A DNA stretch of 37,896 bases, from assembly GCA_024228555.1 (NCBI GenBank), contig JAAETI010000423.1, forward strand, positions 1-37,896. The letters run 5' to 3'. This DNA is from a bacterium (lineage in GTDB: Bacteria; Actinomycetota; Acidimicrobiia; Spongiisociales; UBA5794). Shown in pieces: positions 6,351 to 14,953 of the stretch; position 1 is the first letter of the stretch, and each line of letters starts with the position of its first letter. Under the pieces are notes generated by a model. The model worked only from the letters and a program-made list of their open reading frames with translations. It ran no database searches and was not told the origin of the DNA. The position numbers and the translations under genes are program-made.

Positions 6351-9272
6351 ATGAGTGTGACCGAGAAGGATCCTGCTAACCACCGACCCCGCGATGACCG
6401 AAGCGGTTTGGGCATCTTCGAATGGGTTGGACGCCATGTTCGGTCCCTGGTCACCGTGATCATCATTGTCTCGGTGGCCCTCGGGATCGCCGGTTTTGTC
6501 AGTTTCTTGCTGGAAGAGGATCGTGACGGTCCGGCGTTCAACCCGGGTGGTGAGATCTATGAGATTGCGGACCGTGTCGATGAACTCTTTGACCCGGCGA
6601 CTGAGGTCTTGACTGCGATCTTCTTCGTTGAGGCCAAGGACCCGGTCAACGGCGACGTGTTGACCCGCGTCGGTCTATCCGAGTTTCTCAGCAACACCTC
6701 CGCGCTGCTAGCCGATGCTGACTCGCAGTCTCACCTCACCTCAACGTTTGACAGTGATTTGGGCGTGCCCGTTGATGGAGTGTTCTCGATCGCTCATGCC
6801 ATCGATGACCATCTGACCGGAGGGCTTGCGGCTGCAAACGACGCCGACGTAAAACGCGCTCTATCAGAGATCCTGGACGACAACAGCCCGCAGGCGACGT
6901 TGCGAGCTACTTTGTCGCAGCTCACCACCTCGACCGTCGAGGACATCGATGGCAACACCGTGACCGTATGGCGGTCACCGGCGTTCCAGGCCGAGGTTGC
7001 CTACCTGCGTGAATCATTCGAGATCGAAGATCCTGACACCGACAACGAGGACTTCATCGAGTATCAGTACGCCTTTGAGGGCCAGACCTGGCTTCGAGAA
7101 GCCCAGACCATCCTGCGCGGCGACCAGCAGAACATAAGCGTGCTCGGGCTAGCTATTGACGGGATCCTCACTGAAGAGGAGCAATCGGAGGCTGCTGGGC
7201 CATTCATTATGGGTGCGATCGTCTTGATCGTGCTCTTGGTTGGGGCTCTGGTGAGATCGTATTGGGCGTCGGCGATCGTCGCTACCGGACTCAGTGTCAC
7301 CTTCTTGGCCTACAGCGGGATCGTCGTGTTGATTGGTTTGAAGAACAGCATCCTGCTGACCTTCATCATTCCCATTGCTGTCTTGAGCTTCGGTGTGGAC
7401 TTCTTCATCCATGGCTTCGGGCGCTGCCGCGAGGAACAGGAAGCCGGCACGGCACCGCTTCGGGCATATCCCTTGGGTATGTCGGCGGTCGCGGCGGCTG
7501 TGCTCCTGGCGGTGACGACATCGGCTGCTGCGTTTCTCTCCAATGTGTCGTCGGGCATCGAAGCGATCCGCGACTTTGGTATTGCCGCTGCCATAGGCCT
7601 GCTGCTTGCTTACCTGTTCCTAGGTGTCATCGGTCCAAGAGTGGTTCTAGGCATCGAGCAACGGGTCGGGCCACCACCCCGATTCCATGGTCCCCGTTTG
7701 GGCGCCAAGGTCGGGTTCGTTGTGATGAGCCTGATCGGTGGCCTGACAGTGACCTTCTCGGTGATACTGGTTCCGTTCGGGGTATTCCTGCTTATCGTCG
7801 TCTTCATCCCGCTGGTCATCTACTTGCCCTACCGTCGGGTGATTCGTCGCAATCGGAAGGCCGCTGAGAACGGGCGCCAGCTCGACCATCGCATTCGTGG
7901 TGCCGGCCACGGCCTCAAGAGCGCCGGGTCGGTGGTGCACTTCGTGGCTCGTTGGCGGGTCGTAACTGTGCCGGTGACCGTGGTCTTGGCCCTCCTAGGG
8001 CTGTACGGGTTCACCCAGGTCGAGGAGAAGTTCAAACCAAGCGATTTCACGTCCTCCAAGACCGACTTCATCAAGAGCCTCAATGCGCTGCAGCTCCACT
8101 ACGGAACCAGCACCGGCACCAACGCCTATCTATACGTCGAGGGCGACCTGACCGAACCCGCCACGCTTGCAGCAATGGACACCGTGATCGTCGATGTCGA
8201 TGCTGCCGACGCCAAGCGGACGTCGGAGGGAGGCGTTCCGTTCCTGGCCCGCGACTTCGACGGGACAACGGTGACAGCCAGCAATGCCACTGACATCGTC
8301 CGCGCCGCGTTGGCCTCACCAGACGCGGTGACAGCAATCGAAGCCTCCACCGGTGTCACGCTGGAGGAGGGATCCGACGGCTTGCCAGAAGGTCCGAACC
8401 AGGTGGCTGCCATCTACCAATATGCATCCGAAAGCGGCATTCCCGGCCCGGGCGGGACACTGCTGTGGCGCCCCGAGGATGTCCAGGCCGCCGTGCATGT
8501 CGGCGACGGATTCCAGGCGACCCGTGTCGACGTCGCCCTCGCCACTGTCTCCGATCTGGAGCTGATGGCGGCGGCACGCGACGCCCTCCAGGAAGCCAGT
8601 GTCGGGTTCGACTCGGCGACCCCTGAATTCGCCAGTGTCGGCCTTTCCGGCGACGCGATAGCGGACGAGGACACCCTCACCGCGTTTACCGCGTCGATGG
8701 TGCTGTCGCTGCTCATCGCGTTGGGTCTGTGTGCGCTGATTGCGTGGGCGTTCATGCGATCACTGAAATATGCGCTGGTGTCGGTGATCCCGATCCTGTT
8801 GGTGGTCGGGTGGGTCTACCTATTCATGTACCTCTATGGGTACTCGATCAACCCGGTCACGGCAACTATCGCAGCTATCGCAGTTGGCGTCGGCGTCGAC
8901 TTTGCAATGCACTTCACCATGAGGTTCCGTGAGGAATTTGTCGGGGAACCAAGCCGCTTCCCAGCCCTTCGCCGAGCTGGAGAGGGTACCGGTGGAGCGC
9001 TTGTGCTGTCAGCGCTCACCTCCATGGGTGGGTTCCTCGTAATGTCGAGGGCGCCCATGCCGGTGTTCGCCGACTTCGGATTCCTCACCGCAGTGATGAT
9101 CTTCTTCTCATTGGTCGTAGCGCTGTTGGTGCTGCCCAGTCTGCTGCTGCTAGTCACCCCCTCCCGGCAAGGTGAGGAACGACAAGAGGTGCTCGAAGCG
9201 CTGCGCAGCTTTGAGGACAGTGAGTACGACCCACACAGCCGTAGGACGGCGCTAGAAACCGCCCATCACTAA
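6351..9272 (+). CDS. MmpL/RND-family transporter
   Basis: This 973-residue protein has the two-fold RND plan. There is a first membrane helix near 33-55, a large extracytoplasmic domain, a helix bundle at about 280-480, a second lone helix near 537-555, a second extracytoplasmic domain, and a second bundle at about 780-940. Each bundle carries the proton-relay-type motif GVDFxxH (FGVDFFIHGF with D350, GVDFAMHF with D850), exactly 500 residues apart. This matches the MMPL/patched-like RND exporters, which move lipids or hydrophobic compounds out of the cytoplasmic membrane using the proton gradient. GGGAGG precedes the ATG at 6351. The ion-channel gene follows after three bases, and TetR 2 is divergent. 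The substrate cannot be read from the sequence. Confidence 0.9.
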   Translation: MSVTEKDPANHRPRDDRSGLGIFEWVGRHVRSLVTVIIIVSVALGIAGFVSFLLEEDRDGPAFNPGGEIYEIADRVDELFDPATEVLTAIFFVEAKDPVNGDVLTRVGLSEFLSNTSALLADADSQSHLTSTFDSDLGVPVDGVFSIAHAIDDHLTGGLAAANDADVKRALSEILDDNSPQATLRATLSQLTTSTVEDIDGNTVTVWRSPAFQAEVAYLRESFEIEDPDTDNEDFIEYQYAFEGQTWLREAQTILRGDQQNISVLGLAIDGILTEEEQSEAAGPFIMGAIVLIVLLVGALVRSYWASAIVATGLSVTFLAYSGIVVLIGLKNSILLTFIIPIAVLSFGVDFFIHGFGRCREEQEAGTAPLRAYPLGMSAVAAAVLLAVTTSAAAFLSNVSSGIEAIRDFGIAAAIGLLLAYLFLGVIGPRVVLGIEQRVGPPPRFHGPRLGAKVGFVVMSLIGGLTVTFSVILVPFGVFLLIVVFIPLVIYLPYRRVIRRNRKAAENGRQLDHRIRGAGHGLKSAGSVVHFVARWRVVTVPVTVVLALLGLYGFTQVEEKFKPSDFTSSKTDFIKSLNALQLHYGTSTGTNAYLYVEGDLTEPATLAAMDTVIVDVDAADAKRTSEGGVPFLARDFDGTTVTASNATDIVRAALASPDAVTAIEASTGVTLEEGSDGLPEGPNQVAAIYQYASESGIPGPGGTLLWRPEDVQAAVHVGDGFQATRVDVALATVSDLELMAAARDALQEASVGFDSATPEFASVGLSGDAIADEDTLTAFTASMVLSLLIALGLCALIAWAFMRSLKYALVSVIPILLVVGWVYLFMYLYGYSINPVTATIAAIAVGVGVDFAMHFTMRFREEFVGEPSRFPALRRAGEGTGGALVLSALTSMGGFLVMSRAPMPVFADFGFLTAVMIFFSLVVALLVLPSLLLLVTPSRQGEERQEVLEALRSFEDSEYDPHSRRTALETAHH

Positions 9273-9275
9273 CCG

Positions 9276-10364
9276 ATGACGAAGCGAAGCGAGGTGCGGC
9301 TCCAGGCCTTCGAGGCCCGGGCCGCACCTCGGCTTAGAGTGGCATGGATCCTCAGCCTGGCACTAGCGGCGGTTGATGCCGGCACCCGCAACGCCAGCGC
9401 CTCGGTCCGGATTGCCACGGCCGCAGGCATCGGGCTTGTCTACGCCGTGCTCGTTAGCCACTACTTGCGTCGGCTGGCGCTGGCCCCCGACCGTCGCCAA
9501 TTCCTTCGGTCCACCCGCTTCGATCTACTTGCCACCCTCATTCCACCCCTCGGCGGGACACGCGAGCTCATCATCTCTGCCGCCTCGCGCTACGGCGGCA
9601 CACGCAGCAATGCTTCCCTGGCCGCCTACGAAGAGCGGACTCGCACGCCGATGCTTGCCGTATCGCTGGCGATCGTTCCGATCTGGATCGGTGAAGCACT
9701 CGCCCCAGAACAGCAGCTCTGGATCATCGGTCCGCTCGCGGCTACCCACCTCGTCATTGCCGTCATCCTGACTGTGGACATCGGCGCCCGCGCCTACCTG
9801 TCGCCCAACCGACGAGCATACCTAGCCAGCCACAAACTCGACCTCCTTGCAGTGGTCATCCCACCGGTGCGCGCACTAAAGGAAATCGTCGGCCTCCGCG
9901 CAGTTGTGCTGCGGCGCGGGTTCAGTCGTTTTGTATCCTTTGCCGTCGCCACCGTCGCCGTCAGCGCGTTGCTCGTCTACGCCTTGGAGCGCGATCAAGA
10001 GGGCGCTCTGATCAGCTCGCTCGGTGATGCGTTTTGGTGGGCAACGGTTACCGCGACCACGGTTGGCTATGGCGACAGCGTTCCAGTGACGAACGCTGGC
10101 AGAGCCATCGCCGTGCTTCTCATGGTGCTCGGAATCACTCTGTTCTCGGTGGTGACCGCCCACATCGCTGCCCACTTCGTCGAGCGGGATTACGGACAAC
10201 CCAAGGTTGATTTGCCGGATGATCTCACCGCCCGCCTCGCCCGCATCGAGTCGACACTGGTCAACATCGAGCACGCATTCCCACCAACACGCACAATGTC
10301 CGCTGGCGCAGCTGCAGACCATCCCCGACCTCCAACAGCCGCGCCGCCTTCGCCTGAGCCTTGA
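9276..10364 (+). CDS. Two-pore-helix potassium-type ion channel with duplicated half-sensor
   Basis: The C-terminal part has a pore module: a helix at about 217-237, a pore loop with the K+ selectivity filter TVGYGD (262-267), and an inner helix (about 277-300). A short tail predicted to be coiled (DLTARLARIESTLVNIEHAF) follows. Upstream there are two similar membrane blocks. Residues 63-99 contain APDRRQFLRSTRFDLLATLIPP, and residues 172-207 contain SPNRRAYLASHKLDLLAVVIPP. This suggests an internal duplication of part of the sensor domain. The classical arginine-rich S4 is weak, so voltage gating is uncertain. The ATG lies three bases after the MmpL stop, so translation is probably coupled. 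Control of membrane potential for the transporter is a speculative role. Confidence 0.85.
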   Translation: MTKRSEVRLQAFEARAAPRLRVAWILSLALAAVDAGTRNASASVRIATAAGIGLVYAVLVSHYLRRLALAPDRRQFLRSTRFDLLATLIPPLGGTRELIISAASRYGGTRSNASLAAYEERTRTPMLAVSLAIVPIWIGEALAPEQQLWIIGPLAATHLVIAVILTVDIGARAYLSPNRRAYLASHKLDLLAVVIPPVRALKEIVGLRAVVLRRGFSRFVSFAVATVAVSALLVYALERDQEGALISSLGDAFWWATVTATTVGYGDSVPVTNAGRAIAVLLMVLGITLFSVVTAHIAAHFVERDYGQPKVDLPDDLTARLARIESTLVNIEHAFPPTRTMSAGAAADHPRPPTAAPPSPEP

Positions 10365-10443
10365 GGTCCCCGACCTCGCGTCGTGCGCCCCTTGGGATAC
10401 AAGAGCTAGTTGCTGCTCACACGGATCACGGTCGAGCGACGAA

Positions 10444-10490
10444 TGGCTCCCACACGTCAGAAGGTCCGTGAAATGGTCGCGGCGAAATCC
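10444..10490. repeat. Flank of att copy 2, similar to 1733-1780
   Basis: This stretch starts with TGGCTCCCA and CGTCAGAAGGTCCGT and stays alignable with 1733-1780 over about 47 bases with a few mismatches. In both places it lies left of the tRNA-Arg 3' copy, so it behaves as an inherited arm of the same kind of integrating element. The third att (the real tRNA) lacks it. Confidence 0.55.
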
Positions 10491-10510
10491 CCGGTTGGAC
10501 GGGCTCTTCT

Positions 10511-10559
10511 TCAGCACGCCCGGGAGAACTCGAATCCCCAACCTTCTGATCCGTAGTCA
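10511..10559 (-). repeat. att copy 2: 49-bp duplicate of the tRNA-Arg 3' part
   Basis: This copy is identical over 49 bases to 12143-12191 and over its inner 43 bases to 1803-1845. It contains no 5' half, so it is not a functional tRNA. It marks the junction between the MmpL/channel segment on the left and the 1.6-kb Fic segment on the right. Confidence 0.8.
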
Positions 10560-10727
10560 CCTGGAGCTCGTGTTGCGGAGTGATGTCCGGTGGCGTCTGG
10601 GTCGCTGGCGTTGAGGCTTCGGGGTTGACCCAATCCGTCTGGTGTGCTGCAAGCATCCCACGTTGCTCGGCCTTGGGTAGAAGATCGGTAGAAGCGACTC
10701 CACACGAGAGCTGTTCAAGCATCCTTT
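10560..10727. other. Stretch without a supported gene between att copy 2 and Fic gene 2
   Basis: The only long frame is on the minus strand, starting with MLEQLSCGVASTDLLPKAEQ at 10722 and running into the att copy. The about 55 residues before the att show no domain I recognise. It could be the tail of a decayed island gene, but the composition alone does not prove coding. Confidence 0.3.
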
Positions 10728-10751
10728 GCTTAGCTTCGCTCCAAGCTAAGC
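10728..10751. promoter_or_regulatory. 9-bp inverted repeat upstream of Fic gene 2
   Basis: GCTTAGCTT (10728-10736) and AAGCTAAGC (10743-10751) are perfect inverted repeats with a 6-base spacer, followed by an AT-rich stretch. The site ends 40 bases before the Fic ATG. With the palindrome upstream of Fic gene 1, this suggests that both Fic genes carry their own operators, although the two sequences differ. Confidence 0.55.
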
Positions 10752-10791
10752 TTATTACATAACCTTCGGTTACGCCCCGAGGAGGCGAAGG

Positions 10792-12072
10792 ATGGCTCGA
10801 TACATACGGAGCCGTTGGGAACCCCGTTTTGACGGGATGACCCGACGCGACCGACAGGGGTGTAGCTACGACGCCTACGTGCCTGACCCCCTGGCCGGGT
10901 GGAACCTCACCCTGCCGAGCGACCTTGCCGCGGACATCGCCGATGCGGAGACCGCGATCAGAGACCTGAATCAGACCGAAGCGGCATCCGTCAGCTTCGA
11001 AGGCATCGCTCGCTTCCTTCTCAGGGCCGAGTCTGTGGCTTCCTCCAAGATCGAAGGATTGGAAGCCGGACCACGGCGACTCGTTGAGGCGGAAGCGGCC
11101 ATCGCCATGGGTGGCCGGAGCGCGGACCGCGTCGCTGTTGAGATCCTTGGCAATATCGACGCCATGGAATCCGCGATCGAAGTGGCATCGAGCCGGGTGG
11201 CTGTCTCGCTATCCGATCTGTTACAGATTCATCAGACCCTGATAGCGCAATCGTCAACGCCTGATCTAGGCGGGGTAGTCCGCGAGGAACAGAACTGGAT
11301 CGGAGGAAGCTCCTACAACCCGTGCAGCGCGGCCTACGTTCCACCGCCGACTGAATACGTCGGTCAACTGCTGGACGACCTCGTGAGGTATGCCAATGGC
11401 GACGAGCATTCTCCACTCGTACAAGCCGCGCTGGCCCACGCTCAGTTTGAGACGATCCATCCCTTCGCCGATGGCAACGGGCGTTCTGGAAGAGCGCTCA
11501 TCCACATCGTGCTCCGCCGTCGCACGATCTCGACAACGGCGATCCCACCCATCAGTCTCGTCTTGGCCACCTGGGCCGACGACTACATCTCTGGGTTGAC
11601 CGCGTTTCGGCACACACACGAGGCTGATAGCACTGAGCGATCCGAGGCAGCCCACACCTGGCTACGCACATTCGCAGGGGCGACCCTCCGGGCATGTGCA
11701 GACGCATCGCGCTACACGTCGCAGATCGAGGACCTGACCGATGAGTGGCGATCCGATCTCGGCGCGATCCGGAGGGGCTCGGCTCTAGACCTACTGACCG
11801 CAGTCCTGCCGGCAGTACCTCTGTTGACTGTCGAGTCCGCAAGTCGGCTGATCAGTCGGTCCGAGGTCGCGGCCGCAGGCGCCATCAACCGCCTCCTCGA
11901 CGCGGGGATCCTGGTCCAACGCAACGTTGGCAAGCAACGCTATCGGATCTTCGAGGCTCCAACCGTTCTTGCTCTCTTCACATCACTGGAACGATCCCTC
12001 GCTAGCCCGACGGGCGACACGGCTTCCGAGCCACCGGTCCGGCCCGTACCGGTGCGACCGTCCGACAACTAG
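10792..12072 (+). CDS. Fic family protein 2 (Fic_N plus Fic domain, C-terminal winged helix)
   Basis: This 426-residue protein has the full Fic motif HPFADGNGRSGR (223-234). Its inhibitory helix SSKIEG (84-89) matches (S/T)xxxE(G/N), and VREEQNWIGG (163-172) is a landmark of the Fic_N/Fic architecture. A winged-helix-like end (SRSEVAAAGAINRLLDAGIL, then NVGKQRYRIF) follows. It is predicted to transfer AMP from ATP to a target protein under control of the inhibitory glutamate. GAGGAGG precedes the ATG. It fills most of the 1.6 kb between att copy 2 and the tRNA-Arg gene. It is not a close copy of Fic gene 1, since the motif-to-end lengths and surrounding residues differ. The target is unknown, and no antitoxin-like partner gene is visible. 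Confidence 0.9.
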   Translation: MARYIRSRWEPRFDGMTRRDRQGCSYDAYVPDPLAGWNLTLPSDLAADIADAETAIRDLNQTEAASVSFEGIARFLLRAESVASSKIEGLEAGPRRLVEAEAAIAMGGRSADRVAVEILGNIDAMESAIEVASSRVAVSLSDLLQIHQTLIAQSSTPDLGGVVREEQNWIGGSSYNPCSAAYVPPPTEYVGQLLDDLVRYANGDEHSPLVQAALAHAQFETIHPFADGNGRSGRALIHIVLRRRTISTTAIPPISLVLATWADDYISGLTAFRHTHEADSTERSEAAHTWLRTFAGATLRACADASRYTSQIEDLTDEWRSDLGAIRRGSALDLLTAVLPAVPLLTVESASRLISRSEVAAAGAINRLLDAGILVQRNVGKQRYRIFEAPTVLALFTSLERSLASPTGDTASEPPVRPVPVRPSDN

Positions 12073-12116
12073 CGTCGCTCTTTCCTCCTGCGCCGAGGCT
12101 GACGCCGAAGCGCACA

Positions 12117-12140
12117 AACCCCCCGCATTTGCGAGGGGTT
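12117..12140. terminator. Hairpin between Fic gene 2 and tRNA-Arg
   Basis: AACCCCCCGC (12117-12126) pairs with GCGAGGGGTT (12131-12140) with one mismatch around an ATTT loop. It lies just downstream of the tRNA-Arg 3' end on the minus strand and also after the Fic stop on the plus strand. It probably terminates the tRNA transcript or both. Confidence 0.65.
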
Positions 12141-12146
12141 CATCAG

Positions 12147-12220
<74 letters not shown>

Positions 12221-12401
12221 ATGGTTTCGTCAAGTATGGCAAGAGCTTCTGGAGAACCCAAGCCGACCGGCAGCATTGTAGTCAAGATCAGGTGCTGTAT
12301 CCGGTGGGTCCGTCTACATCGTGATCCGTGATTCCATCGAATGTGGCGACGCATCCACAATGCGCGGCGAAAACCCGCACGCAAGGCAGTGGTCCCACCC
12401 G
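12221..12401. other. Gap right of tRNA-Arg, nothing recognised
   Basis: This stretch lies upstream of the tRNA and downstream of the small membrane protein gene. It should contain the tRNA promoter, but I see no clear boxes or other structure. Confidence 0.4.
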
Positions 12402-13004
12402 CTAGTCGAAGCCCGACCACCGGATGACTGTGTCGACGATTTGGTCAAGCAATCCATCAGGGGGAGGCGGATTGCTTGCCAGCGACCATCCCATCGCGAA
12501 CACCAATACTCCCATCGCTACAAGCAGGAGTCCGAGCACAACTCCCGGGAGTCTTTGCCACCAAACGGTCGATCCATCCTCGAATGTCCACCGCGAAATC
12601 GAGGTAGCGATGCCAAGAAAAGAGAATCCCAGACCCAAGCCCATCGCCACTACTCCCGGATGTTCTGCCAGCTGCGACCAGAGCTCGTCGCTGCCTCCAG
12701 CTATCGCGGCGATACCAGCGACGACCAGGGCCCCCCCAATGACAATGAATGCAACGCCGAAGATGACAGCCGACACACCGGTATGGACCCTGGGAAGAAA
12801 ACTCGAACCGGATCGACCCGTCCGGTGTTGGCGCGCAACCACACTGTGCACTCCACCGACAACCGCGGCTCCTCCAAACATCACGAGCGCGGCCGGAATG
12901 AACACGCCACCCGTCAGGAGTCCGATAGCCGCCAGCGCGGCTCCGATCATGATCAGGATGATCGCGATTTTCTGCGTTGAGTTCAGCGCATCACGCTCGT
13001 CCAT
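12402..13004 (-). CDS. Small multi-pass membrane protein of unknown function
   Basis: Starting at the ATG at 13004 (MDERDALNSTQK) the product has 200 residues with about four or five hydrophobic helices: IAIILIMIGAALAAIGLL, FIPAALVMFGGAAVVGG, VIFGVAFIVIGGALVVAG, VVAMGLGLGFSFLGIA, and VVLGLLLVAMGVLVFAMGW. Soluble parts are short and show no catalytic motif. A longer upstream extension to 13136 overlaps the divergent lipoprotein gene and has unconvincing composition, so I rejected it. I do not recognise the family. Confidence 0.65.
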   Translation of the reverse strand: MDERDALNSTQKIAIILIMIGAALAAIGLLTGGVFIPAALVMFGGAAVVGGVHSVVARQHRTGRSGSSFLPRVHTGVSAVIFGVAFIVIGGALVVAGIAAIAGGSDELWSQLAEHPGVVAMGLGLGFSFLGIATSISRWTFEDGSTVWWQRLPGVVLGLLLVAMGVLVFAMGWSLASNPPPPDGLLDQIVDTVIRWSGFD

Positions 13005-13121
13005 GAGTTGGACCCTAGTGGGGAGCCGAGAGCATCGTTGGTGGGCTGCACTCCGTCGTTCGCCTAAATGGGAGCCACGGCCGGGCGGTAGCCGCCCGCG
13101 TTCTGAGTAAGCTCGGCAACG

Positions 13122-14891
13122 ATGGGTGAACGGCAAATTCCCGGCGGGCTCTGCTCTGTGCTAAAGCTGGCGGTCGCTCTAGCGATCATTGTTGGCGCAT
13201 GCACCTCGAGTGAAGAAACAGCCGTGACGAACACCCGGGTGACGGAGTCCACGGTCACCAGCTCGCCCAATACGACGGCGGCGTCGCCGTCGACCTCCTC
13301 GGCAGCAGTCCCATATGAGGTGCCGGAACACGACATCGCCGTGCGGATCATCGACGGCCAGGGCGAATTCTATCTGCGCGACACGAACGAACGGTTTGAG
13401 CCGATCGGGCCCAACTTCCACGTCTTCCGCTCAGGACCAACCTTCGTAGTGGATCAGCTGTTTGCTCCGGTGTTCTACGACAGTGCCTTCATCGGAGAAC
13501 AGTTCCGGGAGATGCGATCGCTCGGCTACAACGTTGTGCGCACATCGCTCGATCTGTGTTCTGAGGATTGCATTGGGAGCGCATCCGGCGGGCTGCGAGC
13601 GGAGTGGCTTGACAACGTCGCCGACTTCATTCGCTTGGCAAAAGACAACGGGCTGTATGTGATCCTCACCTCCAACGATTTGCCTCTCCTCGCCGGCTAT
13701 GTCCCGACCGTCGAGTCGACCTGCTGCGATCCATTCGACGGCTACATCAACTCCCACTATCTGTCTCCCGTCGGCGTCGAGCAATGGTCGACCTATTGGA
13801 CGGAGGTGGTCCAAGCACTCGTCGAACGCGAGACACCGCTCGACGCGATCATGGCATATCAGATCCGAGGCGAGCTTTGGCTCTGGCGTGATCGCCCGCC
13901 GCTGTCGCTTGAGGAAGGCCTCGTAACCACCGGCAATCTGAACACGTATGACATGGCAGACGCTGCGCAGAAGGAAGCGATGATCGCTGACAACGTTGCT
14001 CACTGGATCGACGAGGTTGGCGGCGCGATTCGCGATCTGGATCCAACGGCGCTCATCACCGTAGGGCTATTTGTTCCGAACTCGCCAACCCAATGGCGAC
14101 CACCTGACGATCCCCGCCTGGTTCCCGACGTCCGTACGGTGGCAGCCTCAACCATCGATTTCATTGATCTCCACCCCTACCCCGGCTACATCCCTTTCTC
14201 ACGGCTGATGGAGAACTTCAATCTTCCGGAAGTCGCCGAGAAGCCGCTGATCATCGGCGAGACGGGCGGGTTCACATTTGTCTTCGGATCACCCGGTGAA
14301 GCCGCCCAAGGCCTCCAGCAATGGCAGGCGCTGTCTTGCGACTACGGCATCCAAGGCTGGATGTTCTGGCACTGGCTCGGCACCGATGACCACGAGGTGT
14401 GGACCGGGTCTGAAGGCGACGGAGCAATCCGCGACGTATTTGCCCCGACAAACCGTCCGGACCCATGCTCTCAAGCCGATTTCGACTTCTTCGAAGACAA
14501 CCTGGCGCTGGGCAAGCCGGTGAGCGCATCCGGCTCCATCGACGGTGGTGCCCCAGAGCTTGCGATCGACGGATGGAACAGCTCAGCATGGCAATCCGGC
14601 GCCGAGCCGAGGCAGTGGTTCGAGATCGATCTCGAGAGCGAACATACAGTACGGGCAGTTCGGCTGGTGCCAAGCCAATACCCTGAAGGTCCGACCGTTC
14701 ACGTCGTCGAGATGGCAGGAGCTGACGGTGCACTGTCGGTCGTGCATCGTTTCGAAGAGACGACTTCCGACGGCCAGGCGCTCGTTCATGAGTTCTCCGA
14801 TCCCCCAACCGGAATTCGCTACGTCCGCGTCACAACCACCTCCAGCCCGTCCTTTGTTTCGTGGTATGAGGTGGCAGTGCTCGGTGAGTAG
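13122..14891 (+). CDS. Lipoprotein glycoside hydrolase (GH-A clan-like) with C-terminal discoidin/F5-8 C domain
   Basis: A lipoprotein signal ends in IIVGAC (C27), followed by a Thr/Ser-rich linker to about 62. Residues 65-455 resemble a TIM-barrel glycosidase of the cellulase/GH5-like clan. They include NVVRTSLDLC, an acid/base candidate E251 in AYQIRGELWLW, HPYPGY near 351-356, nucleophile candidate E380 in LIIGETGGF, and a C-terminal barrel strand WMFWHWLG. From about 468 to 589 there is a discoidin-type carbohydrate-binding domain (NLALGKPVSASG, AIDGWNSSAWQ, QWFEIDLE, GIRYVRV). It is predicted to act outside the membrane on a polysaccharide. The usual NEP around the acid/base is RGE here, so the exact GH family is open. 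Confidence 0.78.
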   Translation: MGERQIPGGLCSVLKLAVALAIIVGACTSSEETAVTNTRVTESTVTSSPNTTAASPSTSSAAVPYEVPEHDIAVRIIDGQGEFYLRDTNERFEPIGPNFHVFRSGPTFVVDQLFAPVFYDSAFIGEQFREMRSLGYNVVRTSLDLCSEDCIGSASGGLRAEWLDNVADFIRLAKDNGLYVILTSNDLPLLAGYVPTVESTCCDPFDGYINSHYLSPVGVEQWSTYWTEVVQALVERETPLDAIMAYQIRGELWLWRDRPPLSLEEGLVTTGNLNTYDMADAAQKEAMIADNVAHWIDEVGGAIRDLDPTALITVGLFVPNSPTQWRPPDDPRLVPDVRTVAASTIDFIDLHPYPGYIPFSRLMENFNLPEVAEKPLIIGETGGFTFVFGSPGEAAQGLQQWQALSCDYGIQGWMFWHWLGTDDHEVWTGSEGDGAIRDVFAPTNRPDPCSQADFDFFEDNLALGKPVSASGSIDGGAPELAIDGWNSSAWQSGAEPRQWFEIDLESEHTVRAVRLVPSQYPEGPTVHVVEMAGADGALSVVHRFEETTSDGQALVHEFSDPPTGIRYVRVTTTSSPSFVSWYEVAVLGE

Positions 14892-14953
14892 CCGCACGGG
14901 ACCGACATCCGATACCGGGCGAGGGCGATCGACACCTGCAGAACGTCGGACGC

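Noticed and set aside
10511-10559. A third tRNA-Arg gene
   Set aside because: As at 1803, there is no 5' half to complete the cloverleaf.
13005-13136. N-terminal extension of the small membrane protein
   Set aside because: It is Arg-rich, overlaps the divergent lipoprotein start, and the internal ATG at 13004 gives a normal membrane-protein N-terminus.
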